Below are positions 1 through 5,881 of a stretch of DNA of 8,799 nt, one piece after another. Position 1 is the first letter of the stretch. Each line of letters opens with the position of its first letter. The notes beneath the pieces were generated by a model, which saw only the letters and a program-made list of their open reading frames with translations, was not told where the DNA came from and did no database searches. Both the position numbers and the translations under genes were made by a program. Origin of the DNA: Pseudomonadales bacterium (GTDB taxonomy: Bacteria; Pseudomonadota; Gammaproteobacteria; Pseudomonadales; Litorivicinaceae); the NCBI GenBank assembly GCA_012269655.1, contig JAAXJV010000128.1, forward strand, positions 1 to 8,799, written 5' to 3'.

Positions 1-190
1 GGGTGATTAAACCCTCGGCCTCAAGCCGAACCATGGCATCCCGGATCGGTGTCCGACTGATGCCAAATCGATCGGCCAATTCGACTTCACGCATCCGGCT
101 GCCAGGGGCCAATTCACCGTTCTGAATGGCCTGGACCAAATGACCATACGCCACCTCAGACAATGATGTTTTCGACAAACCGTTTGGCAT
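1..190 (-). CDS. GntR-family transcriptional regulator, N-terminal part (cut by window edge)
   Basis: This is the first 63 codons of a regulator that runs off the left edge. The start is ATG at 190-188, with a GGAG ribosome-binding site at 201-198 seven bases upstream. The visible protein is a GntR-type winged helix-turn-helix. The segment around residues 11-27 (LSEVAYGHLVQAIQNGE) is the usual first helix. LAPGSRMREVELADRFGISR (residues 27-46) leads into the recognition helix, and SRTPIRDAMVRLEAEGLI (residues 45-62) is the family's most conserved stretch. These features are characteristic of the FadR/VanR (FCD-type) branch, but the C-terminal ligand-binding domain lies outside the window, so the branch is inferred. 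It is transcribed away from tcuA, and the 76 bases between them carry a repeat at the tcuA promoter. It is therefore the likely local regulator of tricarballylate use, in the position where Salmonella has the LysR-type TcuR. Confidence 0.9.
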   Translation of the reverse strand, partial: MPNGLSKTSLSEVAYGHLVQAIQNGELAPGSRMREVELADRFGISRTPIRDAMVRLEAEGLIT

Positions 191-205
191 GCCTCGTCTC
201 CAGCG

Positions 206-233
206 TTGTGACTTTGGCTAAACAGGGTATACT
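206..233 (+). promoter_or_regulatory. Predicted sigma-70 promoter of tcuAB
   Basis: A -10 box TATACT (228-233) matches TATAAT at five of six bases. It follows a -35-like TTGTGA (206-211, four of six) after a 16-base spacer. Transcription would start near 239-241, leaving a leader of about 27 bases before the tcuA ATG at 267. The tandem repeat at 237-256 would then lie on the start point, a common arrangement for repression. This comes from consensus matching only. Confidence 0.55.
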
Positions 234-236
234 TCT

Positions 237-256
237 TTGCATACAATTGCATACAA
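237..256. promoter_or_regulatory. Candidate GntR operator: tandem TTGCATACAA repeat
   Basis: Two identical 10-bp units, TTGCATACAA, lie head to tail at 237-246 and 247-256. Each unit is nearly self-complementary (TTGYATRCAA). The whole 235-258 block, CTTTG...CAAAG, reads as an imperfect palindrome whose mismatches are all transitions. The core resembles the TTGTATACAA-like sites bound by FadR-branch GntR regulators. A related GTATAC core at 227-232 overlaps the -10 box. The position, between the divergent GntR gene and tcuA and just downstream of the -10 box, suggests repression of tcuAB relieved by a substrate or intermediate. Confidence 0.6.
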
Positions 257-266
257 AGAAAAAACA

Positions 267-1649
267 ATGAATTCAAACTCATTTGATCTTGTCGTAGCCG
301 GTGGTGGACAGGCCGGACTGATCGCAGCCATTGTCGCGGCTGAGGCCGGTTGCAGCGTCTGTCTTTTGGAGGGGGCCCCACTCGAATATCGCGGGGGCAA
401 TACGCGCCATACCCGCAATTTGCGTCCCATGCATAAGGGCCCTTTGTCTGTACTCAGCGGTACTTATGACGAAGAAGAGTATTTTGACGATTTGCTCAGA
501 GTCACCAAGGGCAAAACCAATGAGCCGCTGGCGCGGATGATGTTGCAACGTTCGCAAACAAGCGTTCAGTGGCTAGAGCAACGTGGCGTTCAATTCCAGC
601 CGCCGTTGGGGGGCACACTGCACCTGGGCCGCACCAATGCATTTTTTTTGGGCGGCGGCAAGCAACTGGTCAATGCCCTTTTCCGACACGCTGAATCCTT
701 AGGTGTTGAAGTTCACTACAACGCCATGGTGGATAAACTGGATTTCGACGGCGATCGATTTCGCGCGGCTTGGGTCGGCGATCTGTGTTTTTCAGGTAAA
801 ACCTTTGTCGCCGCAGCCGGCGGATTCGAGGCCAATCTAGATTGGTTACGGGAATCTTGGGGTGATGTCGTCGACAACTTTTTGATTCGAGGCACGCCCT
901 ACAACACCGGCGGCTTGCTCAAACTCATGCTGGAACAAAACTTTCAATCCGTGGGCACCGCAGACCAATGTCACGCGGTCGCCATTGATGGCCGAGCTCC
1001 CAAGTTTGACGGCGGGATCTGTACGCGGGTTGATTGTGTTTCGCTGGGCATTGTCGTTAACGAAAATGCCGAACGATTTTATGACGAGGGAGAGGATTTT
1101 TGGCCCAAACGCTACGCGATTTGGGGCCGATTGGTTGCAAAGCAGCCAAATCAAGTCGGCCACGTGATCATTGACCAAAAAGCGATTGGGAAATTTATGC
1201 CTCCGGTCTTTCCACCTGAAAAGGCTAACACCATTGAGGAGTTGGCAGAGAAGATCGGCCTGGATTCCAAGGTACTAGCCAAGACCGTATCGGATTACAA
1301 CGCCGCCATTGGGCCGGGCGAATTTGATCACACTGAGCTAGACGGACTGGCCACAGACGGACTGGCGGTCAATAAGACCAACTGGGCTCGAAGCATTGCC
1401 ACCCCCCCCTTCTATGCCTACACCCTAAAGCCCGGCATCACCTTCACCTACTTGGGCGTGAAGATCGACGCACAAGGCCGGGTCCTCACTCAAAACGGCC
1501 AACCCAGCCCCAATACCTTTGCCGCCGGCGAAATCATGGCCGGTAACGTTTTAGGTGAGGGCTACCTCGCGGGTATTGGCATGACGATCGGAAATGTATT
1601 TGGACAAATCGCTGGAGAGGAGGCTGCACGCTATGCGCTCAACCGCTAA
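267..1649 (+). CDS. tcuA: Tricarballylate dehydrogenase TcuA (FAD-dependent)
   Basis: A 460-residue flavoprotein of the FAD_binding_2 (fumarate reductase flavoprotein-like) family. In Salmonella, TcuA oxidises tricarballylate to cis-aconitate. Visible features are the dinucleotide-binding motif GGGQAG (residues 12-17) ending at the ADP-ribose-contacting Glu35 (LLEGAP), the TcuA-typical RGGNTRHTRN (42-51), and a C-terminal FAD segment TFAAGEIMAGNVLGEGYLAG followed by IGMTIG (about 417-442). ATG 267 is preferred. An in-frame TTG at 237 would add ten residues but lies upstream of the predicted transcript start and within the operator repeat. The ribosome-binding site is weak (AAAGAAAA). tcuB begins inside its 3' end. 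The related CobZ of cobalamin synthesis fuses TcuA- and TcuB-like halves, but here the genes are separate and no cobalamin gene is nearby, so tricarballylate oxidation is the better reading. Confidence 0.88.
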   Translation: MNSNSFDLVVAGGGQAGLIAAIVAAEAGCSVCLLEGAPLEYRGGNTRHTRNLRPMHKGPLSVLSGTYDEEEYFDDLLRVTKGKTNEPLARMMLQRSQTSVQWLEQRGVQFQPPLGGTLHLGRTNAFFLGGGKQLVNALFRHAESLGVEVHYNAMVDKLDFDGDRFRAAWVGDLCFSGKTFVAAAGGFEANLDWLRESWGDVVDNFLIRGTPYNTGGLLKLMLEQNFQSVGTADQCHAVAIDGRAPKFDGGICTRVDCVSLGIVVNENAERFYDEGEDFWPKRYAIWGRLVAKQPNQVGHVIIDQKAIGKFMPPVFPPEKANTIEELAEKIGLDSKVLAKTVSDYNAAIGPGEFDHTELDGLATDGLAVNKTNWARSIATPPFYAYTLKPGITFTYLGVKIDAQGRVLTQNGQPSPNTFAAGEIMAGNVLGEGYLAGIGMTIGNVFGQIAGEEAARYALNR

Positions 1650-2769
1650 CGTCAACGAAGGTGCTCGCTTAATGGCGATCTGTAATGCCTGCCGCTATTG
1701 CGAGGGGCATTGCGCTGTATTTCAGGCGATGGAACTTCGACTGGAGTTCAATTCGGACAATCTCGACTATTTGGCAAACCTTTGTCACAACTGTGGATCG
1801 TGCTACCACCATTGCCAATACGCGCCGCCTCATGAATTCAAGCTGAACGTCCCTGGCGTCTTTGCTGACTTGCGCAAAGAAAGCTACGGCCAGTACGCCT
1901 GGCCCAAGCCCATGGGCAAGCTGTACAACAAAAATGGGCTGTGGGTTTCAATCATCGCAAGCGTCGTCATTGCCCTGGCCTTAGCCCTAACCGCCCTTGG
2001 ATCAGGTGCAGATTTCTGGGGCGTGCATGAGCAAGAGTTCTATGGGGTGCTGTCGCACAACGCAATGGTTTCGGTATTTGGCACGGTTAGCCTGTTTGTG
2101 TTGCTGGCGTTAGGACTCTCTATGCGAAATTTCTGGCGAGCAATGAATTTACCCGCGCCATGGGATTTAGATTGGAGAAGCGTTCGAACCGGGGTTAAAA
2201 ACGCCTTGTCGTTGAAATACCTTGATGGCGGTAATGGTCAGGGCTGTGCCTATCCAACTGAGGCGCCCTCGCATATCCGACGGGTGTTTCACCAGCTTAC
2301 GTTTTGGGGCTTCATGCTGTGCTTTGCGTCCACCTCAACCGCAACGGTTATGCACTATGGACTGGATCTGCCGGCGCCATATGGTTACGTAAGCCTGCCC
2401 AAGTTATTTGGAATCTTAGGTGGGTTCGGGTTGATCCTGGGTCCCTTAGGACTGTTGTGGATCAAGCGTAAAGCCGACAGAAACACCCGTGGCGAACAAA
2501 ACCAAGGCATGGACATCACGTTCTTATGGTTATTACTGGCCACCAGCGTCACGGGCTTGGGCCTCATGTTGCTGGCCGATACCCAATGGGTTGGTCTAAC
2601 ACTGAGCGTTCACCTTGGAGTCGTCATGACCTTGTTCCTTACAATGCCTTATGGAAAGTTCATCCATGGGTTTTATCGTCTGATCGCGCTAGTGGCGTTT
2701 GCGATGGAACAGGAAGAGCATCAAGCGCGAGTCGGTGTGGAACAGATCCCGATCAAGAATGTTGGCTGA
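1633..2769 (+). CDS. tcuB: Tricarballylate utilisation protein TcuB (Fe-S/haem membrane electron-transfer subunit)
   Basis: A 378-residue protein, close to the usual TcuB/CitB length, that reoxidises the FADH2 of TcuA and passes electrons into the membrane. Two CxxCxxCxxxC motifs (Cys17, 20, 23, 27 and Cys51, 54, 57, 61) predict two [4Fe-4S] clusters in a cytoplasmic N-terminal domain. About six membrane segments follow, near residues 103-123, 144-163, 218-241, 257-277, 295-315 and 320-338. His220, His241, His327 and His345 lie in or beside these segments and are candidate haem b ligands; that assignment is inferred from the known haem content of Salmonella TcuB. The start is ATG 1633, with a strong GGAGAGGAGG site at 1614-1623. 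An upstream in-frame ATG at 1594 lacks such a site. The gene overlaps tcuA by 17 bases, so translation is probably coupled. Its 3' end overlaps the convergent AbrB-family gene by 17 bases. Confidence 0.9.
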   Translation: MRSTANVNEGARLMAICNACRYCEGHCAVFQAMELRLEFNSDNLDYLANLCHNCGSCYHHCQYAPPHEFKLNVPGVFADLRKESYGQYAWPKPMGKLYNKNGLWVSIIASVVIALALALTALGSGADFWGVHEQEFYGVLSHNAMVSVFGTVSLFVLLALGLSMRNFWRAMNLPAPWDLDWRSVRTGVKNALSLKYLDGGNGQGCAYPTEAPSHIRRVFHQLTFWGFMLCFASTSTATVMHYGLDLPAPYGYVSLPKLFGILGGFGLILGPLGLLWIKRKADRNTRGEQNQGMDITFLWLLLATSVTGLGLMLLADTQWVGLTLSVHLGVVMTLFLTMPYGKFIHGFYRLIALVAFAMEQEEHQARVGVEQIPIKNVG

Positions 2770-3814
2770 AGAACAATCGATTGATGGCGCCCATAATGAT
2801 GGGCGCGCACAAAATAACAATGACCAGCCGGCTTAAGTGGTGGGCCACGACAAATCCCAAGTCTGCGCCCACGACAATAGCCATGATGGTCATTTCTGCT
2901 TGACCTCCTGGTGCAAACGCCAAAAAGGCCTCAACGCCCTGTGTAAGGCCCAGAAGCCCCGCCAACCAGATAACACCGAGGGCGACCAAACCAGACAAAA
3001 TCAAATACCCCAAGGCGGCCAAAACGATGCCTTTGAGCTCGTTAAAATTGAGTCCGGTATAAAAAACACCGACCCCAATACCAATAACGAATTGCGCGGC
3101 CAACAAGGATTCTTGTGGAGGGCGAATATGAATCCAATCCAGCAATGAAAATACCGTCGCGACAATCATTGGTCCTAACACGGTCGCACCAAACATATTA
3201 AAGTGCTCGGCGATTTTCCAACCGGACAGCCCCGCCAACAGCAACAAGATCAACTCGAGCCCGGGCAACTCTGCGGCGGGAATCCCAACCGGTCGATCCA
3301 TCGAGACGCCAAAACCTAGGGTCAGTACGAAGGGTGCCGCGACGACCACTCCCAGCAGTCGAATCGCATGAATCAGTGACAGTGCTCGAGCATTTCCACC
3401 GGATTCAATACCAAACTGGACCATGTCCTGAAGTCCGCCCGGCATCGCCGCGTAAAATGCGGTCGCTTTATCTAATTTTCCAACCCGATACAGAAATGGA
3501 AAACCCACCAACGCAATGGCCAGGATGTAGAGAGGAATCAAGGCCAGCGACGCCAACATGGTCGGCAACTCGGATACCAGTGCAGGCGTTATCGACGCCC
3601 CAACAGCCGTCCCTAAGGTCACACGACCTAACTTGGACAAAAGCGGAAGACCGCGTAACTGAAGCCCTAACAAGGCGAACAGCAAACAACTGCCTAACGG
3701 GCCGAACAAAAACGGCAACGGCCCCTCGACTGCCCAGAACCCGAGAGTTCCGGCGGCAGCAATTAGGAAAGTCAGTGCAATTTGTTGAGTGTGACTGCGT
3801 CCCTGCGTTGACAC
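2753..3814 (-). CDS. AbrB-family integral membrane protein (AbrB duplication domain)
   Basis: A 353-residue, almost wholly hydrophobic protein with about ten predicted membrane segments. It belongs to the AbrB family (PF05145, once labelled ammonia monooxygenase), whose database name 'transcriptional regulator' is misleading because no DNA-binding domain is seen. The family's internal duplication is visible: AAMPGGLQDM (122-131) with its following helix recurs as AFAPGGQAEM (299-308), and the GPLG (38-41) and GPMI (214-217) segments are also paired. The function is unknown; a transporter or channel fold is plausible. The start is GTG 3814-3812, one base after the dehydrogenase stop codon, with GGAAGG at 3826-3821 as ribosome-binding site inside that gene's last codons, so translation is probably coupled. 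It is the last gene of the minus-strand unit and overlaps tcuB tail to tail. The context suggests carriage of a tricarboxylate-related compound, which is inference. Confidence 0.85.
   Translation of the reverse strand: MSTQGRSHTQQIALTFLIAAAGTLGFWAVEGPLPFLFGPLGSCLLFALLGLQLRGLPLLSKLGRVTLGTAVGASITPALVSELPTMLASLALIPLYILAIALVGFPFLYRVGKLDKATAFYAAMPGGLQDMVQFGIESGGNARALSLIHAIRLLGVVVAAPFVLTLGFGVSMDRPVGIPAAELPGLELILLLLAGLSGWKIAEHFNMFGATVLGPMIVATVFSLLDWIHIRPPQESLLAAQFVIGIGVGVFYTGLNFNELKGIVLAALGYLILSGLVALGVIWLAGLLGLTQGVEAFLAFAPGGQAEMTIMAIVVGADLGFVVAHHLSRLVIVILCAPIIMGAINRLFFSQHS
2787..2806. other. Hairpin-forming inverted repeat just past tcuB
   Basis: GCGCCCAT (2787-2794) and ATGGGCGC (2799-2806) form a perfect 8-bp stem with a four-base loop. 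The repeat starts 17 bases after the tcuB stop and lies inside the 3' coding part of the convergent AbrB-family gene. No U-tract follows on either strand, so it is not a standard intrinsic terminator. It could protect the 3' end of the tcuAB transcript or assist Rho-dependent ending, or it may simply reflect the codons for the APIIMGAI peptide. Confidence 0.35.
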
Positions 3815-3815
3815 G

Positions 3816-4793
3816 CTAGCCCTTCCAAACCTCGGGATTAATCATATGGATCGGCTCACCCGCAGCGTAGGCCGCAATCTGATCGAATACGTCACCGAAC
3901 TGCTTATTGAATTCGTCTTGAGTCACAAATCCAATGTGTGGCGTCCCAATCAAACGATCATGTTCCAACAACGCATCGGTGGCATCGGTTAATGGCTCAA
4001 CATCAAATACGTCCAACGCCGCCATACCGATTTGCGCTTGGTTCAGCGCCTCCAGCAGTGCACCTGGGGCGATTAATCCCGCCCGAGAGGTGTTCACAAA
4101 CAACGCGTCGTTTTTCATCGCTTGGAAATCCGACGCGGTAATCATTCCGCGAGTATCTCCATTCAGCCGGACGTGTAGAGAAACGACATCGGAAGTCGCA
4201 AAGAATTCTTCTCGGCTGTTGGGTACATGTTCGCCGGCCGCGCGAGCCCGCTCTCGCCCAGCCTCAGAGCCCCACCATTGCACTTTCATACCAAAGGCAC
4301 GTGCCACCTCAGCAACCGCACCACCGATCCGTCCAAAACCGACCAATCCTATCGTGCGATTACGAACACTCTTCCCAACACCCATTTGCCATTGGCCTGC
4401 TTTGAGCGAAGCCATCTGTTGGGGTATCTGACGCATACCTGCCAGTATCAGCCCCCAGGTCAGCTCCGACGCGGCGTAATTAGCCGCACCGCCTTTGGGT
4501 AGTTTGGAGCACAGCAAGGTGTTTGTATCCGTGCAAGCCTCGACGTCGACGTGTGGGTAAACGCCTCGCTGGCTAATCAACCTTAGGTTGGGAAGTTGCT
4601 CGAGCAGCTCGCGCGAAACGCTCGTACGCTCGCGAAACAACACCACGGCATCTGCATCTTGCAGTCTGTCTACCAGTGCACTCGTCTCCTGAACATGATC
4701 TGTCCAGACGGTTACGTCGTGACCCGTTAGTTTTTCAAAGCACGGCAAGGTCCGTAGCGTATCGAACCAGTCATCTAAAATGTGTACTTTCAC
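3816..4793 (-). CDS. NAD(P)-dependent D-2-hydroxyacid dehydrogenase family protein
   Basis: A 325-residue cytoplasmic dehydrogenase of the D-isomer-specific 2-hydroxyacid family (phosphoglycerate/glycerate dehydrogenase-like), which interconverts a 2-keto acid and a D-2-hydroxy acid. The nucleotide-binding motif GFGRIG lies at 152-157, and the catalytic triad is intact: Arg237 (NTSRAG), Glu266 (DVFDVEP) and His286 (GTPHIGF). The length suits the short form without an ACT domain. The start is GTG 4793-4791, with a strong GAGGAG site at 4806-4801 seven bases upstream. It lies 17 bases after the PrpF-family gene and one base before the AbrB-family start. The substrate cannot be read from the sequence. 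The neighbours suggest a carboxylated 2-oxo or 2-hydroxy acid related to aconitate or oxalomesaconate. Known tricarballylate catabolism does not need such an enzyme. Confidence 0.9.
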   Translation of the reverse strand: MKVHILDDWFDTLRTLPCFEKLTGHDVTVWTDHVQETSALVDRLQDADAVVLFRERTSVSRELLEQLPNLRLISQRGVYPHVDVEACTDTNTLLCSKLPKGGAANYAASELTWGLILAGMRQIPQQMASLKAGQWQMGVGKSVRNRTIGLVGFGRIGGAVAEVARAFGMKVQWWGSEAGRERARAAGEHVPNSREEFFATSDVVSLHVRLNGDTRGMITASDFQAMKNDALFVNTSRAGLIAPGALLEALNQAQIGMAALDVFDVEPLTDATDALLEHDRLIGTPHIGFVTQDEFNKQFGDVFDQIAAYAAGEPIHMINPEVWKG

Positions 4794-4810
4794 GGAAACT
4801 CTCCTCGCCC

Positions 4811-5881
4811 CTAACTCGGGATATAAAGCTGGCCGTCTGCGAGCTTCCTTGCAGTGCGGATGAGACCGGCGGATTCAAAGGTAAAACCATTCTCTGCGGT
4901 GAAGCTTACCAACACTTCAATTTGACCGCTGGGATGCTCGAGCACCACCTCGACCGTGCCGGGGTCTGGCCGGTCACACAATCCGTCTGCGACACTGCCC
5001 GGCTGCAAAGCACAGGACGCAATACACTGTGCGCCAGTCACAGCCATGGTGGGATGGGTTTTCCAAGGCATGAAATAGCGCGCAGTGATGGTGCCACCGT
5101 TACGCGGCTTGGCCAGAACTGCAAATTTCGGCGTTACCGACTTCGTTACGTCGCCCATTCCCATCAACTCACCGGCTTTGAGACGGAGGCTTTCCATGCG
5201 AGCGAAAAACTCGGTATCGGCGTCTAATTCCTCGGCAGACTCATACCCTGTGATGCCCAAGTCTTCAGCTCGTGCCATCGCGACGGGCATGGCCACATCC
5301 ATACAGGTGACCTCGATCCCGTCAATCACGTCACGTGCATTACCGGTCGGTAGCATTGCCCCCGTGGCCGATCCTGCAACGTCCAAAAATGTCAGTTCAA
5401 TGGGCGCAGCAGTACCCGGGACGCCCGCAATGGCGGCATCACCCGCATAGGTAAGCCGGCCTTGAGGGGTTTTGACTTTGGCCTGAACCCGAGCGCCCGT
5501 GTTAACGGCTCGAATGTTGATAACCGTTTCATCACCTGTTGCCTTGACCAAGCCCATTTCCAAGGCAGCCGGCCCGACACCTGACAAAATATTGCCGCAG
5601 GTCGGTTTGAAATCGACCAACGGCTCTAACACTGCAACCTGTGCAAAGAAATAATCGACATCGGCCCACTCATCGTCGGATTTTGACAACATCGCGACTT
5701 TGGTTGTCACCGCATTACCGCCGCCGACACCGTCAATGTTGAGCGGGTGGCCTGCACCCACGGTTGCCACCAAGATCTCGCTAAGCGAATCGAGATCATT
5801 TGGCAGATCGTCGCGTTTAAAGTAAGGACCACGAGACGTCCCGCCTCGCATAAACCAATAAGGGACACTTTTCTGATTCAT
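4811..5881 (-). CDS. PrpF/GalD-family isomerase (aconitate isomerase- or 4-oxalomesaconate tautomerase-like)
   Basis: A 356-residue protein of the PrpF family, with the diaminopimelate-epimerase fold. Relatives are PrpF, which isomerises 2-methylaconitate and aconitate, and GalD, which tautomerises 4-oxalomesaconate in gallate breakdown. Family signatures seen are MRGGTSRG (11-18), IDGVGGGNAVTTKVA (49-63) with the likely catalytic Lys61, PTCGN with Cys95, LPTGN (177-181) and HPTMAVTGA (276-284). Lys61 and Cys95 are assigned by analogy to the Lys/Cys pair described for Shewanella PrpF. Length and motif spelling look closer to GalD-type members, but no other gallate gene is present, whereas tcuAB is. 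The start is taken as ATG 5881-5879, which overlaps the tctA stop as ATGA. A TTG four codons upstream (5893) is the alternative. No clear ribosome-binding site is seen, so coupling to tctA is likely. Confidence 0.87.
   Translation of the reverse strand: MNQKSVPYWFMRGGTSRGPYFKRDDLPNDLDSLSEILVATVGAGHPLNIDGVGGGNAVTTKVAMLSKSDDEWADVDYFFAQVAVLEPLVDFKPTCGNILSGVGPAALEMGLVKATGDETVINIRAVNTGARVQAKVKTPQGRLTYAGDAAIAGVPGTAAPIELTFLDVAGSATGAMLPTGNARDVIDGIEVTCMDVAMPVAMARAEDLGITGYESAEELDADTEFFARMESLRLKAGELMGMGDVTKSVTPKFAVLAKPRNGGTITARYFMPWKTHPTMAVTGAQCIASCALQPGSVADGLCDRPDPGTVEVVLEHPSGQIEVLVSFTAENGFTFESAGLIRTARKLADGQLYIPS

Noticed and set aside
200..260. Minus-strand promoter for the GntR gene
   Set aside because: A TATACC-like -10 is present because GTATAC is palindromic, but no -35 box at a suitable distance could be found, so no promoter was called.
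237..266. TTG start for tcuA adding ten residues
   Set aside because: It lies within the tandem repeat, upstream of or at the predicted transcript start. The added residues are not part of the FAD-binding fold, which begins properly after ATG 267.
7..381. 124-residue minus-strand open frame across the GntR/tcuA junction
   Set aside because: It is in a different frame from the clear GntR winged-helix reading, crosses the promoter region and lies antisense to tcuA, and has no recognisable domain.
1594..1632. Upstream ATG start for tcuB
   Set aside because: The ATG at 1633 has a strong GGAGAGGAGG site nine bases upstream and gives the usual family length. The ATG at 1594 has none.
3334..4502. 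Plus-strand open frames antisense to the AbrB-family and dehydrogenase genes (3334-3819, 3934-4431, 4227-4502)
   Set aside because: Composition is low-complexity and unlike a folded protein, there is no ribosome-binding site, and they lie opposite well-supported genes.
4676..5227. 183-residue plus-strand open frame antisense to the PrpF-family gene
   Set aside because: It covers the junction of two confident minus-strand genes and shows no domain or motif.
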